DNA of 64,000 nucleotides, taken from Nannochloris sp. 'desiccata'. Taxonomy: Eukaryota; Chlorophyta; Trebouxiophyceae; Chlorellales; Chlorellaceae. The notes below the pieces were generated by a model. The model made no database searches, was not told the DNA's origin, and was given only the letters and a program-made list of their open reading frames with translations. The stretch lies in NCBI GenBank assembly GCA_019044685.2, contig JAGTXX020000012.1, positions 1,550,001-1,614,000 on the forward strand. Reading direction: 5' to 3'. The stretch's first letter is position 1. Every line of letters begins with the position of its first letter. Below, piece after piece: positions 18,825 to 30,180 of the stretch. Position numbers and translations under genes: made by a program.

Positions 18825-21800
18825 ATGGAAGAATTGCCGACCGTAAGGTCGCAAATAATTTCATTGCGCATAGATTCTGCATCTCGAAGCATATATGGGT
18901 AAGTTTTATGAACTAAACGTGCCTTTGTATCATTATATAGGAATATTTTACCCATCAAAGAGTTAATTCGCTTTGCAACAAGTATTAATCCATTCTCATC
19001 GCGGTTTCCCGCCCACCCATTGATTCAGTTGGACTGAAATCACGGCTGAAGTCAAGCAGGATGCAACCGAGATATGGTTGCACGCTTTTGAACTTGGCGT
19101 TTCTGCTGTTCACGTCGACGCCAGTCCCTCAACTTTCTCTCTACGTCCTATTGAAGTAGAAGATCGTCTCACCTCTCTAGTTGCATCCCCAGATGATACT
19201 GATACACATCAGCTTAATCAAGTAGCAGGGGATGTAGCACGTCAGCAATATGAACATACCTTGCAAGCATCTTTAACCCCAGAGCTCCAGATCAAACTGC
19301 CTGTTGCTGCACCTATTGCTGCTGGGGCGAGTCAAGGAGGAGATGTAGAAATGGTTGATGCGGAGGCTAATAGACCTGGTGCACGTATAATTAAAATCAA
19401 AGTAGAATATGAAAATTCGAATCCAACCTCAGGCATTCATTTTTGCAACGACTACGCCTTGACAGATAATGAAATAAGAAAAGCAAGTGCATGGGTTCCT
19501 TGTGTCGATCTACCTTCTGAAACAGTCGATTTCCAGCTTCAATTGACTGTACCAGCAAGGAGTATGGCTGTAGGGCCTGGGCACTTAGTTAAACAGACCT
19601 GGGCAGATAAAGAGCAGCGGTGGAAGACCTTTCATTATAGGGTTATATTTGGATGTGCTCCTTGTGATTTAGGGTTTGCTGTGGGACCGTTCACTGCTGT
19701 ACCTGGAACACCTGGAGAATTACCGGCTGTAGCACTAGAGGCATTACCACCACCACCACCACCTGCTGCTGATGGAATAGCACCACCTGGAGAGGAGGGA
19801 ACAGCGACAGCAATTGTTGATGTTGCTCCTTGCTCCACGCCTTCTAGTTACACTGGACCACCTCTAATAACGCATTTTGTACCACCTACATCTGCTTCAA
19901 AACGTAAATTAACAAGCAACAACAGCAAACTGTATGCACTGCCAACTGCAGCAGCAGCAGCAGCTGATGGAAGCGGCAATGCCAACGAAGGAGGAGATAT
20001 CAACCACACATCGATGTTTTTTGGTCTCCCTTTTGCTTTATATTGCGAAATACTTGGTTCCAAATTCCCATTTTCTTCACTTCAACAAATTTTCCTACCT
20101 CCAGAAGCAACACGCGTCGATTGTGCTGTCTTTCAAGGGGTGCACATGTTCTCAACTGATTCAATTATTCAGCCGCAGAGTGTAGAGCAATCTCAAGCAG
20201 CCCGGTGTGCCATTGCTGGTGCTATAGCAAAACAATGGTTTGGTCATTTCATCAGACCTGCTACTATAGATGATGCATGGCTAGTAGAAGGTCTCGCTGG
20301 ATGGCTCGAAGATCAATTCGTTAAAAAATATTTAGGTAAAACCGAAGTTCTGTATCGACGGTGGGAGCGGCGACAAACAGTTGCTGCTGCCGATAATGGC
20401 GATGCTCCTCCTTTAGCGTTTAGACTGAGCTCACAGACTGCTGCTCCAGTAGTTAATTCTCCTTGGGGTCCTTTGTTTGGTACAGAAAGGTTAGATACTT
20501 CTCCTTTTAGGACAATGAAGGCGACAGCGATTGTGGCAATGGCGGAGCGTCGTGCCGGTGACGATTTGTTCCGAAAACACGTAGAATCTTTAATAAGAGC
20601 TGCATGGGCTGATCCTAAAGCTCGATCAATAGATGCAATTTCATTCTTAACTGAATTAGGTCGCGCTGGTGATTTTAAGAAAGAAATCAGCGCCTTTGTT
20701 GAAAAATGGATTTATGGTCGTGGTGCCCCTCAATTGACCCTGGGCTATCAGTTTTATAGAAGGGGGTGCTATCTAGAAGTAGGTATACATCAAACAGGCA
20801 GTGCACCTGCGAAATTTGCAGCAGATACTGCGGAGGTAGCTGCCCAAAAGGATGGTATTGGTACCGGCATTATTAAGATAGCTGTCCGGGAAGGTTCTGG
20901 AGCGACAATAGACCATCCTGTGCACGTAGGTGGTGAATCTGTTATTTTAGCAGAGGTCAAAGTCAACCCAGAAGTTAAAAAAGTCGCGTTAAAACGTGGT
21001 AGAAAAAGAAAAGAGGAAGAAGAACAACTCGCAGCAGCTCAAAAGGCAGCTGAGAATGCAATGCATCCAGTTCAATGGGTACGAATCGACCCAGGTAGTG
21101 AATGGCTCTGTACAACACGTGTTTTTCAAACTGAACGCACACTACGTAATCAATTATTCGATTCAAAGGACGTCGTAGCACAAATTGAAGCTATACGAGG
21201 CTTGGCTGAGCTCCATGTAAGTAATGTCTCTCATGAAGCTTTAGATCTGCTTCAAGACGCGTTAGCTAACACCCATCGCGGTCAAACTGTCCATTTACAT
21301 TGTCGTGTGCGTATGGAAGCAGCCAAAGCATTGGCAAACTTACGCTGCGATGGTGATTACCCACTGGGTCTGCCAGTTTTATTAAATTTTTATAAGAAAC
21401 GCTACTGGGATTTGGCAAAAGAGGGAACTGAAGAAGAAGATACGGTCAAATCAACCACATTTACCGATGTAGGTGAATACTTGGTCGCTCAATCTGTGGT
21501 AAAAGCTATTTCCTTTATTACAAAATCCCCGCAATGGAGAGCAGCAGGCAATTATGAAACAATGAGTGATCTGTTACAAGCAGTTTTGTTCCTCCGTTCG
21601 TGTTGTGAAGATTTCAACAGCGCCTGGGGTGTATACGACGACAGCGGATTATTAGCTGCATTATGCTGTGCACTAGGTGATGTGCGTGTTCCTTTGTCTC
21701 TAAATGAAGATATGGATGAAAATTTAGTAGAGACTGTTATGAAACAATTGAAAAGACGATTGGCTGGGGATCTTGTTGCGCCAAGTCCTGGAAATTGTGT

Positions 21801-22438
21801 GGGTATAGCGTGTTTATATGCTATGGTTGCTGTGATTTTGCATAGAAAAAAGGATGTGGGGAAGGCATATGTAGATGCAGTGCAGAGAGTACTGGTGAAG
21901 CATTGTAGTAATAGTGGGAATATTTCAATGGTGTTGAAAATTGCAGCCCATAAAGCCTTGGCACGGTTTTTAGCTGGAAGGAAAGGGTGGGCTACTGCTT
22001 TAGAGTTTGCATTGCAGTGTACAGAACATGCTGAGCAAAAAATACGGGAAAATAGTTGCTATTATTCTGTGCTTGCAAGAGTAGTTTGGGAAGAAGTTGC
22101 TTCGTTAGCCCCTGCTGCCGCTGCCGCTGGTCAGCCTGTACCTCAATCTATTCTCCTTGTTGCAGCTGACCTTTTGCGAGTATGCTCAGATTCCAGGTTG
22201 CAGCATTTAGCTTTTGTTACCTTGCGTAGATTACAGCAGCAGCCACCTAGTATGTATGTACCAAGAGATGATTTGCAGCTTCTCTTCCCAGAGGAGTTGA
22301 TGCCTGCAGCACCTGTGCCGACCGTATCTGTACTTCCAGCACCCTCAGAAGTACACGAAGCAGCAGAGCCTGTGGCTATGCAGGTGAAATTAAGATTTGA
22401 TGGTGGTCCAGCAGCACCTTCGGCTGTTACCACCACCA

Positions 22439-22470
<32 letters not shown>

Positions 22471-23058
22471 GTGGCGGCAATGCCCAAGATGAAGTTTAAA
22501 CTTGGTGGTGGTGGTGGTGGTGGTGCAGCTGGTGGTGGTGGTGGGAGTGGTCCAATGATGTCCGGAGGTGCTGGCGGAACAACCATTCTGAGCGATGGGC
22601 GAGCTCCACTTGGTGGTTTTGTCGGTGGTGCTGTGGATCAGGTAGTGGCGGGGAGCGGTTCCGGTGGTGCTGGTGTTGAAGGGAAAGTTTCTTCACCTGC
22701 GAGAGAAGAGGAAGATCTTGAGGAGGGAGAAATGGAGCCTGGAATTAATGAAGCAGCACTAGCACAGGCGAAAGAATTCCCTGCGTTTCACCCTCTCCCT
22801 GCTGAATTTGTTGGCTCTGTCGCCCCTTCTCCTGCTGCCGGCGCTGGTACAGTTCAAGCAGCAGTGTCACCAGCAAGTGGTGCTCAACCGAAACCAATCA
22901 AACTAGGGTTAAAATTAGGGGCGCCCCCACCAGCACCCTCATCTGCAGCCACAGATGCTGCTCCGCAAGCTGAACCAGAGAAGGCTTCTTCTCCTGCAGC
23001 AGCTCCAAAGCCAGCAAAAATCAAATTAGTAGGCGCAAAATTCTCTCGACTAGAATAA
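18825..23058 (+). CDS. TAF2: TAF2, TFIID subunit
   Basis: Two exons, 18825-18898 and 19029-23058, with a 130-bp GT-AG intron; 1367 aa. Splicing joins SIYG to WTEITAEVKQDATEIWLHAF, matching the start of TAF2 and M1 peptidases. The M1-like domain fills about residues 10-700. In the helix where active M1 enzymes have HExxH, this protein reads AIAKQWFGHF followed by WLVEGLAGWLE, so it lacks the zinc site as expected for TAF2. A HEAT-like helical region follows (about 740-1150). The last about 250 residues are low complexity, with poly-Ala, poly-Gly and repeated KPIKLGLKLG-type basic segments. TAF2 contacts the Initiator element in TFIID, in the nucleus. Confidence 0.88.
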
Positions 23059-23200
23059 TAGTAGTATTTACGACTTGACACGAAATGATCTATGAAGTGC
23101 CACTGTAATGTGCTGATAGGTATTACATGAAATAGACAGTACGGGTAGTACATAAATAAAATAAATTAAAGTTAATAATCCAGAAAGGCTTTTAGCCACT

Positions 23201-24826
23201 CTACGTCACAGGCAGCACGTCGTTCAGTTTATTCAGTAACAAATTATTAAACGTTGCTCTTATATTTCCATCACTAAAATGTCGATTATCAGGTGTTGCA
23301 TCAGCCCGAGCCGCTGTCAATTCTTGGAAATCAACTATTCCATCAACACCAGTCCCCATTGCATCCACCAATTTATTAGATATTTCATTCATTATTTGGG
23401 TTCGGATGGGAGTGCGACAATTCCATTTCAGAGCCATTTTTTCTTTTTCAAAATGGGTCCATGCAGTCGATCTCCACAGAAATTTTGTACGGGAACCACT
23501 CGGAAACTGTTCACGCAACATCATCAGCATGTGGCGCAGAAGAACTGTATATAAAGGTGGATCGAGAGGTGTTGCAAAATGAAGTCCAAAATTAAAGACG
23601 ACGGCATCGGGAAAAGTGTGAGAAGGTACACCGGGGTGTTTTTTCATCGCTGCTTTTAAATACGTAGTCCATTCTGGCACCTTAAACGTCACATTCGATG
23701 CTGCGGCGATAGAATTGTCTTCTTCATTGATTAGAGGGAAGCGAGTATTCTTATAACCGCCAACAGGGAAACTGTCCGGATAGAAAACAAATGAAAAAGT
23801 TAGATTTAAAGAAGGGCAGTGGTAGAGTTGCATGCCATCGCGTTTCCATTGTTCTTCCATGCGTTTGCCATCGTATCTATTTATCAATACATGCACAGGA
23901 GACTCATTTTTTGTATTAGGACCATGACCACCACCACATTTTTCTTTAAATACTGTTTCTAACATTTCATCAAAAGCATGCTCAGATAAAGAGTCTCCTA
24001 TGATATAAATCCACTTATTTCGTAGATTAATAGTAGGAAATACGCGTAATTTTTTCCCGTTGAAAGGCAGCCAAATGAAAGGACCTTTTAATAAACTATT
24101 TTCTAAAAGGGCCGTTGCGTCTTTAGGCACTAAAGCTTTATCAACCCAACGGCCAGACCCTAGAAACGTAATTTCCCGAGTCGTAATAATCTCGTCCTTT
24201 CTTAGCTGCTGAACAAAAAATTCTAGTCTTTTGATTTGGCTGATAGGCTGCTGTGTATGATTCACATTGCAAAAAGCGTACGCAAAACACGATTGCCATC
24301 TCATTGAAATATCAGCTGTATATGACCCTTCATCTATAAGTGAGAAAGCCACTAGATAGGTACCATTGCGTAGATCGTATACAGCAGGCCGTAGCAAAGA
24401 TGGGCCTTGGATGACAACACTAATTGCATCACCGCCTGTGCCCAGCGGTTTGCCAGTAGAATCAAAAGTATCTAGACGCCAGGTAACGAGCTGGCCCGGA
24501 ACGACAACCTTCTCAAACTGGGATAATGTGGTTCGTTGAGGGTCAGCAGGGGTAGGGTTGTTTAGAAAATAACTAGACTCCATCCAACAGTAGTTCCAGG
24601 CGTGCTCCATGCTGTAGTGGGAATTTAAAAATTGTAGCAAGTAAGCTCCTTTATGCGTGCTGCTACCAGCAGTATATGTAGGGCTGCTGTTAAGGAGGAC
24701 AGTAGCAACGCTGTTGCTATTTCTGGAGACATGAGAGGTCAGTAATACAGCGGCAAGGATGAGGGCAGTTAAGATGAAACCCAACCACCCAGAAGGGAGG
24801 GTTTGGGCACGTGATACGTCTCGCAT
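23201..24826 (-). CDS. Golgi-type filamin-domain / SGNH acyl-ester protein
   Basis: Intronless; 541 aa from the ATG at 24826 (the frame extends to a TTG upstream). Residues about 13-31 are a single membrane anchor (GWLGFILTALILAAVLLTS) after a short basic tail, so type II topology. A filamin/Ig-like module follows (about 110-190: GDAISVVIQGPSLLRP, GTYLVAFSLIDEGSYTADI). Then comes an SGNH/PC-esterase-like domain with IIGDSLSEHAF (Ser279) and PDNRHFSDG (Asp513, His516). This order is found in NXPE-like proteins and resembles trichome-birefringence-like O-acetyltransferases. It may acetylate or deacetylate glycans in the Golgi; the substrate is unknown. Confidence 0.72.
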   Translation of the reverse strand: MRDVSRAQTLPSGWLGFILTALILAAVLLTSHVSRNSNSVATVLLNSSPTYTAGSSTHKGAYLLQFLNSHYSMEHAWNYCWMESSYFLNNPTPADPQRTTLSQFEKVVVPGQLVTWRLDTFDSTGKPLGTGGDAISVVIQGPSLLRPAVYDLRNGTYLVAFSLIDEGSYTADISMRWQSCFAYAFCNVNHTQQPISQIKRLEFFVQQLRKDEIITTREITFLGSGRWVDKALVPKDATALLENSLLKGPFIWLPFNGKKLRVFPTINLRNKWIYIIGDSLSEHAFDEMLETVFKEKCGGGHGPNTKNESPVHVLINRYDGKRMEEQWKRDGMQLYHCPSLNLTFSFVFYPDSFPVGGYKNTRFPLINEEDNSIAAASNVTFKVPEWTTYLKAAMKKHPGVPSHTFPDAVVFNFGLHFATPLDPPLYTVLLRHMLMMLREQFPSGSRTKFLWRSTAWTHFEKEKMALKWNCRTPIRTQIMNEISNKLVDAMGTGVDGIVDFQELTAARADATPDNRHFSDGNIRATFNNLLLNKLNDVLPVT

Positions 24827-25560
24827 TCTAAATACTGTATTTCTTTGTATGAAATTCAAGGGCAAAAATGATCATCTTCACAAAATTGATAAAAACGATC
24901 GATTTGAAGTTCTGAAACCTAACTGGTACAAAAAATATCGCTTGTATATAAATAGTAGTCCCCAAAATAAGTAGTTAGCAATATAGTTCAGTTAAATGTT
25001 TCTTCATTAAGCAAACTTAATGCTCTATAAAGCTGGTTCTTTTCCCTTTCTCCCCCAAAAAATTCATAACCGCCGCCGCTGCCGTCATGGAGGGGTGAGG
25101 ACGTGGCCAAGCTGACTTTGATAGGGCTGCAAGCAATAAAATTTTACATATGACATAGTAAACTGCCAGATTAGCCGCACGTTGGCTCTGGTATTGCCGT
25201 GCAACCTGGCTAAATGTCTCTTAACAGCTGAGGCGCTAAGGCCACCGACGTCCGTACAACTACAGAGTCTTTGAGCAACCCACAGAGTCTCTCGGACTCT
25301 TCCCATCCCTCCCTAATAAAATTTTCAAGAACAGCTAGGAGCTTCGAAGCGAAACTTAAGCTTCTATATGAAAAAAAATAGCCCTGTTTGGGGGGGCCCC
25401 CATCGCCGATGGCATCGGCCCCCCCATCAAATTCGGTCTAGCTTCGAATCAGATTGGAAAGATAGCCCGTGCCGGCAGCAGGCACCCAATCTCTACAAAG
25501 CCCTCCGGAACAGTGGTCTCGGCCCTCAAACCTTTGTAATATTTTATTTAGGGGACCAAC
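24827..25560. promoter_or_regulatory. Long divergent region with TATA boxes and GC hairpin
   Basis: No supported gene. Plus-strand TATATAAATA at 24945-24954 and TATAAA at 25026-25031 could start a long 5' UTR for the 25561 gene. Short upstream ORFs are present, for example ATGGAGGGGTGA at 25087. A GC-rich hairpin lies at 25390-25425. ACAGAGTCT is repeated near 25261 and 25281. Confidence 0.45.
25390..25425 (+). promoter_or_regulatory. GC-rich hairpin in putative 5' UTR
   Basis: GGGGGGGCC at 25390-25398 pairs perfectly with GGCCCCCCC at 25417-25425. The interior also contains nested self-complementary pieces (CCATC/GATGG and CCGAT/ATCGG). It is an exceptionally stable element for this AT-leaning region and lies about 135 bp before the ATG. 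Confidence 0.7.
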
Positions 25561-26381
25561 ATGACAAGTCTGCTTAAGCGCCTTTCGCTTAACCTTGAGC
25601 GCAAGGTGACAAATTCTTCGATGGACGAATCAGCCAACCCATCTCGCGGTTTGGCTGCTAGCCACTCATTTAACGATTTCTCAATGCATACGCAGCAAGA
25701 CAGTAAGTTTAAACCGTGTCGGAGAGCATTTAGAGCTCACTGCGGAAACTTATTCTTTGGCACCTGCCAAAATCCTAGTTGGAGTAAAGGCTAAAGTCCC
25801 TACTACCCTTCCCTTTTCAGTTGATGACCATCATGAGACTCACATGTCTACTACCCAACCCATAGACATGCGTGAACCGGCGGCCAAGGCCCCTGTCCGA
25901 ACTTCGCCTTTTACAGTAGGATCAGCTCCAGCAGGTAAGCTACTATATGTCCCATTCTCTCATCTCGGTACCCGTCTTTAACTTAATATCCCATGTTCTA
26001 TAGGTATGGCACCCATCTCGACGTCGAGCGCGTTGAAAATTCCACGCAACTCTGTTGCAAGCATTCTCTTGCCCAGCCATTCCACTGGAGGAACCCCAAG
26101 GTCCTCGCTTGAACTGAGCTGGAACTCGCTGCCTACGCCTCGCCACAGCATGAGTGATGAACCCAGTTCACCCAAGTCTCCAAAGTCTCCTACTACCCCT
26201 GGAGGCAGGCGCCGCAAGTAAGTTGATTATTTCCAACCGCTTCCGCTGCTGTTATCTTTCACCTGCCCGCAGTTATTCGAATTCACTTTTTGCTATTAAT
26301 TGTTCACTGTGTAGGTCTCAAAAGATCCATGGAATGGATTACTATGAGTTCTGTGAGCTTGTCAGGGCTGGAAGCTTGTAA
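25561..26381 (+). CDS. Ser/Pro-rich small protein, unknown
   Basis: Four exons: 25561-25702, 25821-25934, 26004-26217 and 26315-26381; GT-AG introns of 118, 69 and 97 bp; 178 aa. An in-frame TAG at 25549 supports the start. No domain is recognised. The N-terminus is basic and amphipathic (SLLKRLSLNLERKV). The middle is disordered with SPKSPKSPTTPGG, typical of proline-directed kinase sites. The C-terminus HGMDYYEFCELVRAGSL looks like a compact conserved helix or peptide motif. Codons end in G/C more than in neighbouring genes, hinting at strong expression. The 5' region is unusually structured and the 3' flank unusually long. All four junctions keep frame, so I trust the model although the family is unknown. 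Confidence 0.72.
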
Positions 26382-28166
26382 AGACAGCCTTTAAGCCCAA
26401 TGACGCCCCTTCACCTATTTTCAATTCCGCAAAGCACGTGGGGTGTTTCGCACTTTTAAATTCCCCTTTGGTCACTCTCCCCTTGTTTCCCCGCCACTCT
26501 CACTCGCTAAATACGATTAGAATTAAAGAAATTAATTGAGAATAAACAGCTGTTGTTCGCTGCTGCATTTTTGTATTGCACTGCTCTCGCTTTTACTCCA
26601 AGATGAAAGCTCGTCTCTTCTTTTTCTTCTTCTTCTTCTCTTTTGTATGAGAATACCACTCAGTGTGTGCGTCGCTTTTGATTTTCCTTAGTTTTTTTCC
26701 CCGCCAGCAACGCAAAAGCTTGCTTTCTTTCATTTTCCCGCACTTCAATGAATATTGTACTCTACCCTACGTACGCCTCCCCTTCTTCATCAATTTATTG
26801 CGTGTATATTTCTGTGGCTAAAAAGTACTGCCTAGTGGCATTCTTCATCTTTCTTTTTCCGATGATTTGTAGCCTCTTTCTAAGCCACATTTATTGTATT
26901 GTATTGAAGTTTTGGTTTATTTCTCTCTAACTTCAACTTCTGTTTTTTTTTTCCTTACGGTTAGAAAGGTCTCCCGCTGCAGTTCCTTCATTTTCTTTTC
27001 TCAGTTTTCTTCTTTTGAAGTGACAGAGAAGTTATGTCCAATGCAGTGGGAGCAGTATTAACCAGCCAAATCCAAATTTTGATTATACTAAAAAGCGAGG
27101 GCCCTTTATTATTCCCCTAAATAGCTTGTTTATAGCGCCTTTCTGAGAGCGCTTTGATTGTTCATTTGTTTGGATACTAACCATAGCACCAACTACGTAT
27201 ATAGCAACAACAGCTTCAGTCCAATTCTGTGCCCCTTCTGTTGCTCTGTCTGTATGTTTTTGTTTGTGTTTTATTGGCTACAAGCAACCTATTTTACCGC
27301 AACCTACACCCCCTCCACAATTTCGATAGAAACTAAACTAATTTCTCACTGGAAAAAAAATAAAATATCACCGAAGCATTTCGCACACTGTAGAGCCTGC
27401 TGCCTTTTTTTTTTTATTCAAAAGGTTGTGTAGTGCTGTGCATTCAATGCTTTCTCATCTTCCCCTGGCATCTGTTCTTTTAGTATCCCCAAGAAACGAA
27501 GAAGAGTACTTTACAAAATTTTACAAGTTTCAAGGTGTGCCGTGCCGCCTTTTGGTTTTTCCTTTTTTCCGTCTTATTCGAAAAAAGCACCAAGTATAGC
27601 ACCATGCGATGATGATGCGATCTATTCTACACCAACTGCTCCCTCTTCATTACCCTATACAATGAGCTGCTGTTGACGACAGCTGCAGCTAACGATGAAG
27701 AGGCGTCGTGTACCCTGATTTAAAAGAGTTCATAATAAATATTGAACAACAATTTTTCCCCCTTTGTTTGCCCCCTTTGTTTCTTTGTTTATTACACTCG
27801 ACGTCTTGTCTATGTCCTTTCCTTGCTGAAATTAAAGCAGGAAATTTAGCAAGTAAAAGTCGAGCTGATAGGTACTTCCTCTTACCTTTCATTTTATAAG
27901 TTTCACTTGCCCCCTCCCCTGTTCTTACCCTACCACGACTAAAGCACTTCTTCTCTGTAAAGGAGCATAAATATGGTTTTTAGTCTTGTTCTTTGCGATA
28001 TATATACATGCATACTCGATAATCTGCTTGCCCTGTGACTGTTCTGTCGCTCAGTTTTCTAAGAAAAAACTATGTTGCGTCAGTTTCATATTAGTGTTCT
28101 GTTGCCTTTTGAGTTTCTGTTTGTTCATTTATGTAAAGAATAGTTAAACATAGCGACCGTAAATTA
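26382..28166. other. 1.8-kb gene-free, pyrimidine-rich convergent interval
   Basis: Largest gap in the window, between a plus-strand and a minus-strand 3' end. No ORF above 91 codons and no spliced model found. The plus strand is persistently C/T-rich, with a CTT microsatellite near 26620 and many T runs. It could be a long 3' UTR of the 25561 gene or a non-coding transcript. No tRNA, rRNA or snRNA signature was recognised. Confidence 0.5.
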
Positions 28167-29114
28167 TTACATAATTTTATGCACTTTATCAGTTTCTAAA
28201 TGTCTTTTGTCCCGACTTAGTACAGCATCAGCGTCGTTCCACCAAGTGTTGAGAAAATTTTCAGCAATGATTCTAAACCAAGGGGACCATAATAACCCGC
28301 TCTTAGGATCCATCATTTGTTTTAGTTCTTCTTGCGTTACGTAGCGCGTATCCATTACCTCTTCTGGGTTTGGATCTAACGGCAAAGTAGCTGCAGTGGT
28401 AATGCTATCACCATTTTCCGTGTCGGTTATTTTTGCTCTTAAAAATAAAATGTAATCCACTTCATGCTCCCCCCATTCACCATCAGATCCATCCCGTGCA
28501 CAATAATGCAACCTAGTCAAGAAATGGAAGTTTTCCAATGGAACAAACTCAGGTCTGATACCTAGTTCATGGAATAACTTTCGAATTGCTGCTCGTTTTA
28601 CACCAGGCACCTCGCCAGATGCAACATCTTGGGGGGTGTCGACTTCACTTGGTTGGTACCCATACAACGGGTGGCTACAGCAGGTGTTTGTCCATACACT
28701 AGGGAACGTTATTTTAGAAGCAGCACGTTGTTGCAAAAGTAAACGATTTTGAGAATCGAATAAAAAGACAGAAAAGGCTCGGTGAAGAATGCCGCTGGGT
28801 TGATCATTGTTGAAGCGATGTGCGTCGTATTTGCTCCCATGGCCAACAATATTGTCGTTAGCATCAACAAGGATGCACTCGTCTTTGTGCATGAAGTCTT
28901 CCTGGGTGAGACCAGCGCCGTCCCAAGTGGTCATCGTGCGGGGAGTGTTTAAAATGTTGATATGATCAAATGGTTGGCAATGGGAAATATTCGAGATTGC
29001 GGTTGGTGGGGAGGTAAAGCGGTGCAATGAGTTCCAGGAAAACGTGCGAAACGAAATGAATTGGCAGTGCAAAGCAAGCAAGAAGGGACGTTGGCTAAAT
29101 GCAATACTAGGCAT
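28167..29114 (-). CDS. IDI1: Isopentenyl-diphosphate delta-isomerase, type I
   Basis: Intronless, 315 aa. It interconverts IPP and DMAPP, the five-carbon precursors of carotenoids, phytol and sterols. The Nudix-type core carries the metal-binding His region KYDAHRF, RAFSVFLF, the catalytic-Cys motif TNTCCSHPL, the Nudix-like stretch AAIRKLFHELGI, and YILFLRA with downstream acidic residues. The active-site Trp region reads SPWFRIIAENFL. About 65 residues precede the conserved MTTWDGAGL start; they are basic, Ser/Phe-rich and probably an organelle transit peptide, with a second ATG offering an untargeted form. A TTACA on the plus strand at about 28160 is a TGTAA signal in the gene's sense. Confidence 0.95.
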   Translation of the reverse strand: MPSIAFSQRPFLLALHCQFISFRTFSWNSLHRFTSPPTAISNISHCQPFDHINILNTPRTMTTWDGAGLTQEDFMHKDECILVDANDNIVGHGSKYDAHRFNNDQPSGILHRAFSVFLFDSQNRLLLQQRAASKITFPSVWTNTCCSHPLYGYQPSEVDTPQDVASGEVPGVKRAAIRKLFHELGIRPEFVPLENFHFLTRLHYCARDGSDGEWGEHEVDYILFLRAKITDTENGDSITTAATLPLDPNPEEVMDTRYVTQEELKQMMDPKSGLLWSPWFRIIAENFLNTWWNDADAVLSRDKRHLETDKVHKIM

Positions 29115-29482
29115 GGGTATTTAGGATCAAATACGCGTGCAGGTGCAAGTTTAGGGCATCTATTTGGCACAAATTGATATAGATAATGGCAACTAAGCCT
29201 GAATGGGGTACGCTTAAAGTTTGAAAATGAGGAAACCCTGAAAGCCACGCTGAGCATCCTGCGGCAAAGTAATGTCGAACTCACATGTTTTAAGCATAAC
29301 AATTTCAGCTAAACGTCTCATTTAATCTAAGAATAACATCACGCGCTTTCAAAATGCTGAGATCAAAGCACACAAAATGCCGCAAGATTCAAGAATCGGA
29401 AATCCCGGTTGCAGTAACTTCAGTATGCAGGTTTACTCTTTATATCTAAAAGCTGGACCCTTTCGTAACCGCCAGTAGACTG
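29115..29482. promoter_or_regulatory. Upstream region of isomerase gene
   Basis: Spacer between the isomerase start (minus) and the F-box pseudogene (plus). No gene or distinct motif seen. Confidence 0.4.
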
Positions 29483-30180
29483 AACGCTGCTCTGCCCCCT
29501 GATGTAGAGAATGAAACTATGTGCCTGAAAATGTAGTGTGATCGACGTTAATCTTGCTTCCTCACCTTGATTCATATTCTAAGGATCATGCGCTGCGTGA
29601 AACCGTTGCAGCTCTCTCCTTCATGGCAGTAGCTCCTCCTCGAGCGACAACGGCAGAGGTGGCTACGCCTCACTTTGAACGTGACATCTCCAATATGTCA
29701 CTGTTCCGGTTTCGGTTAGAGTTGACTTAAACGAAGTGCGTTTGATAAATTTTAACATTCCATTTCTGCCACGTTCTGTGCGTGATTTAACAATTGGGTT
29801 TGTACGGGAGTGCGCTGGTGGCGCTGTTTCAATGTCAACATTTCCGGAGTTACCAGAACGGTTGTGTCAGGACAAGTTGTGAGTAATAGCTGAGCGCGTA
29901 GGTTGTGCTGGATGAGCTATGAGATTGTTGTACTCATAATAAAACCGATGCAAATTTTGTAGTAGACGTCCTTTCTCGGACCACAAGGGGATCACTGCAT
30001 ATAAAAGGGCATATCGTGAAAAACAGTTCTTGGAACCGCCAGGTGTCGGCGCCTGAGGTGCAGTTCTGGTAAAAAGAGCGAATGGGGCAATTATCTTGAG
30101 TCTAATGTCAGGTCGAAATAGAGGGGATCTGCTTGTATAAATAGCAGAATCAATCCTGGAGGTGAGTTCCAATTGCAGGT
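29483..30180 (+). pseudogene. Decayed F-box/LRR-like paralogue of the 30405 gene
   Basis: Plus-strand translation, in changing frames, resembles the intact gene downstream. NAALPPDV (29483-29506) corresponds to the F-box start WASLPDDV. INFNIPFLPRSVRDLTIGFV with STFPELPERL (about 29740-29870) corresponds to LRNLPLSVRNITLGYV with SLVPELPENI. LDEL-stop-DCC (29908-29931) corresponds to LDALWDCC, with TGA at 29920 replacing the Trp codon. IAESILEVSSNC (30141-30176) corresponds to IASSSKLEVLSFS. Frameshifts and stops between these blocks show it cannot encode a full protein. A tandem duplication that decayed is the simplest reading. Confidence 0.62.
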
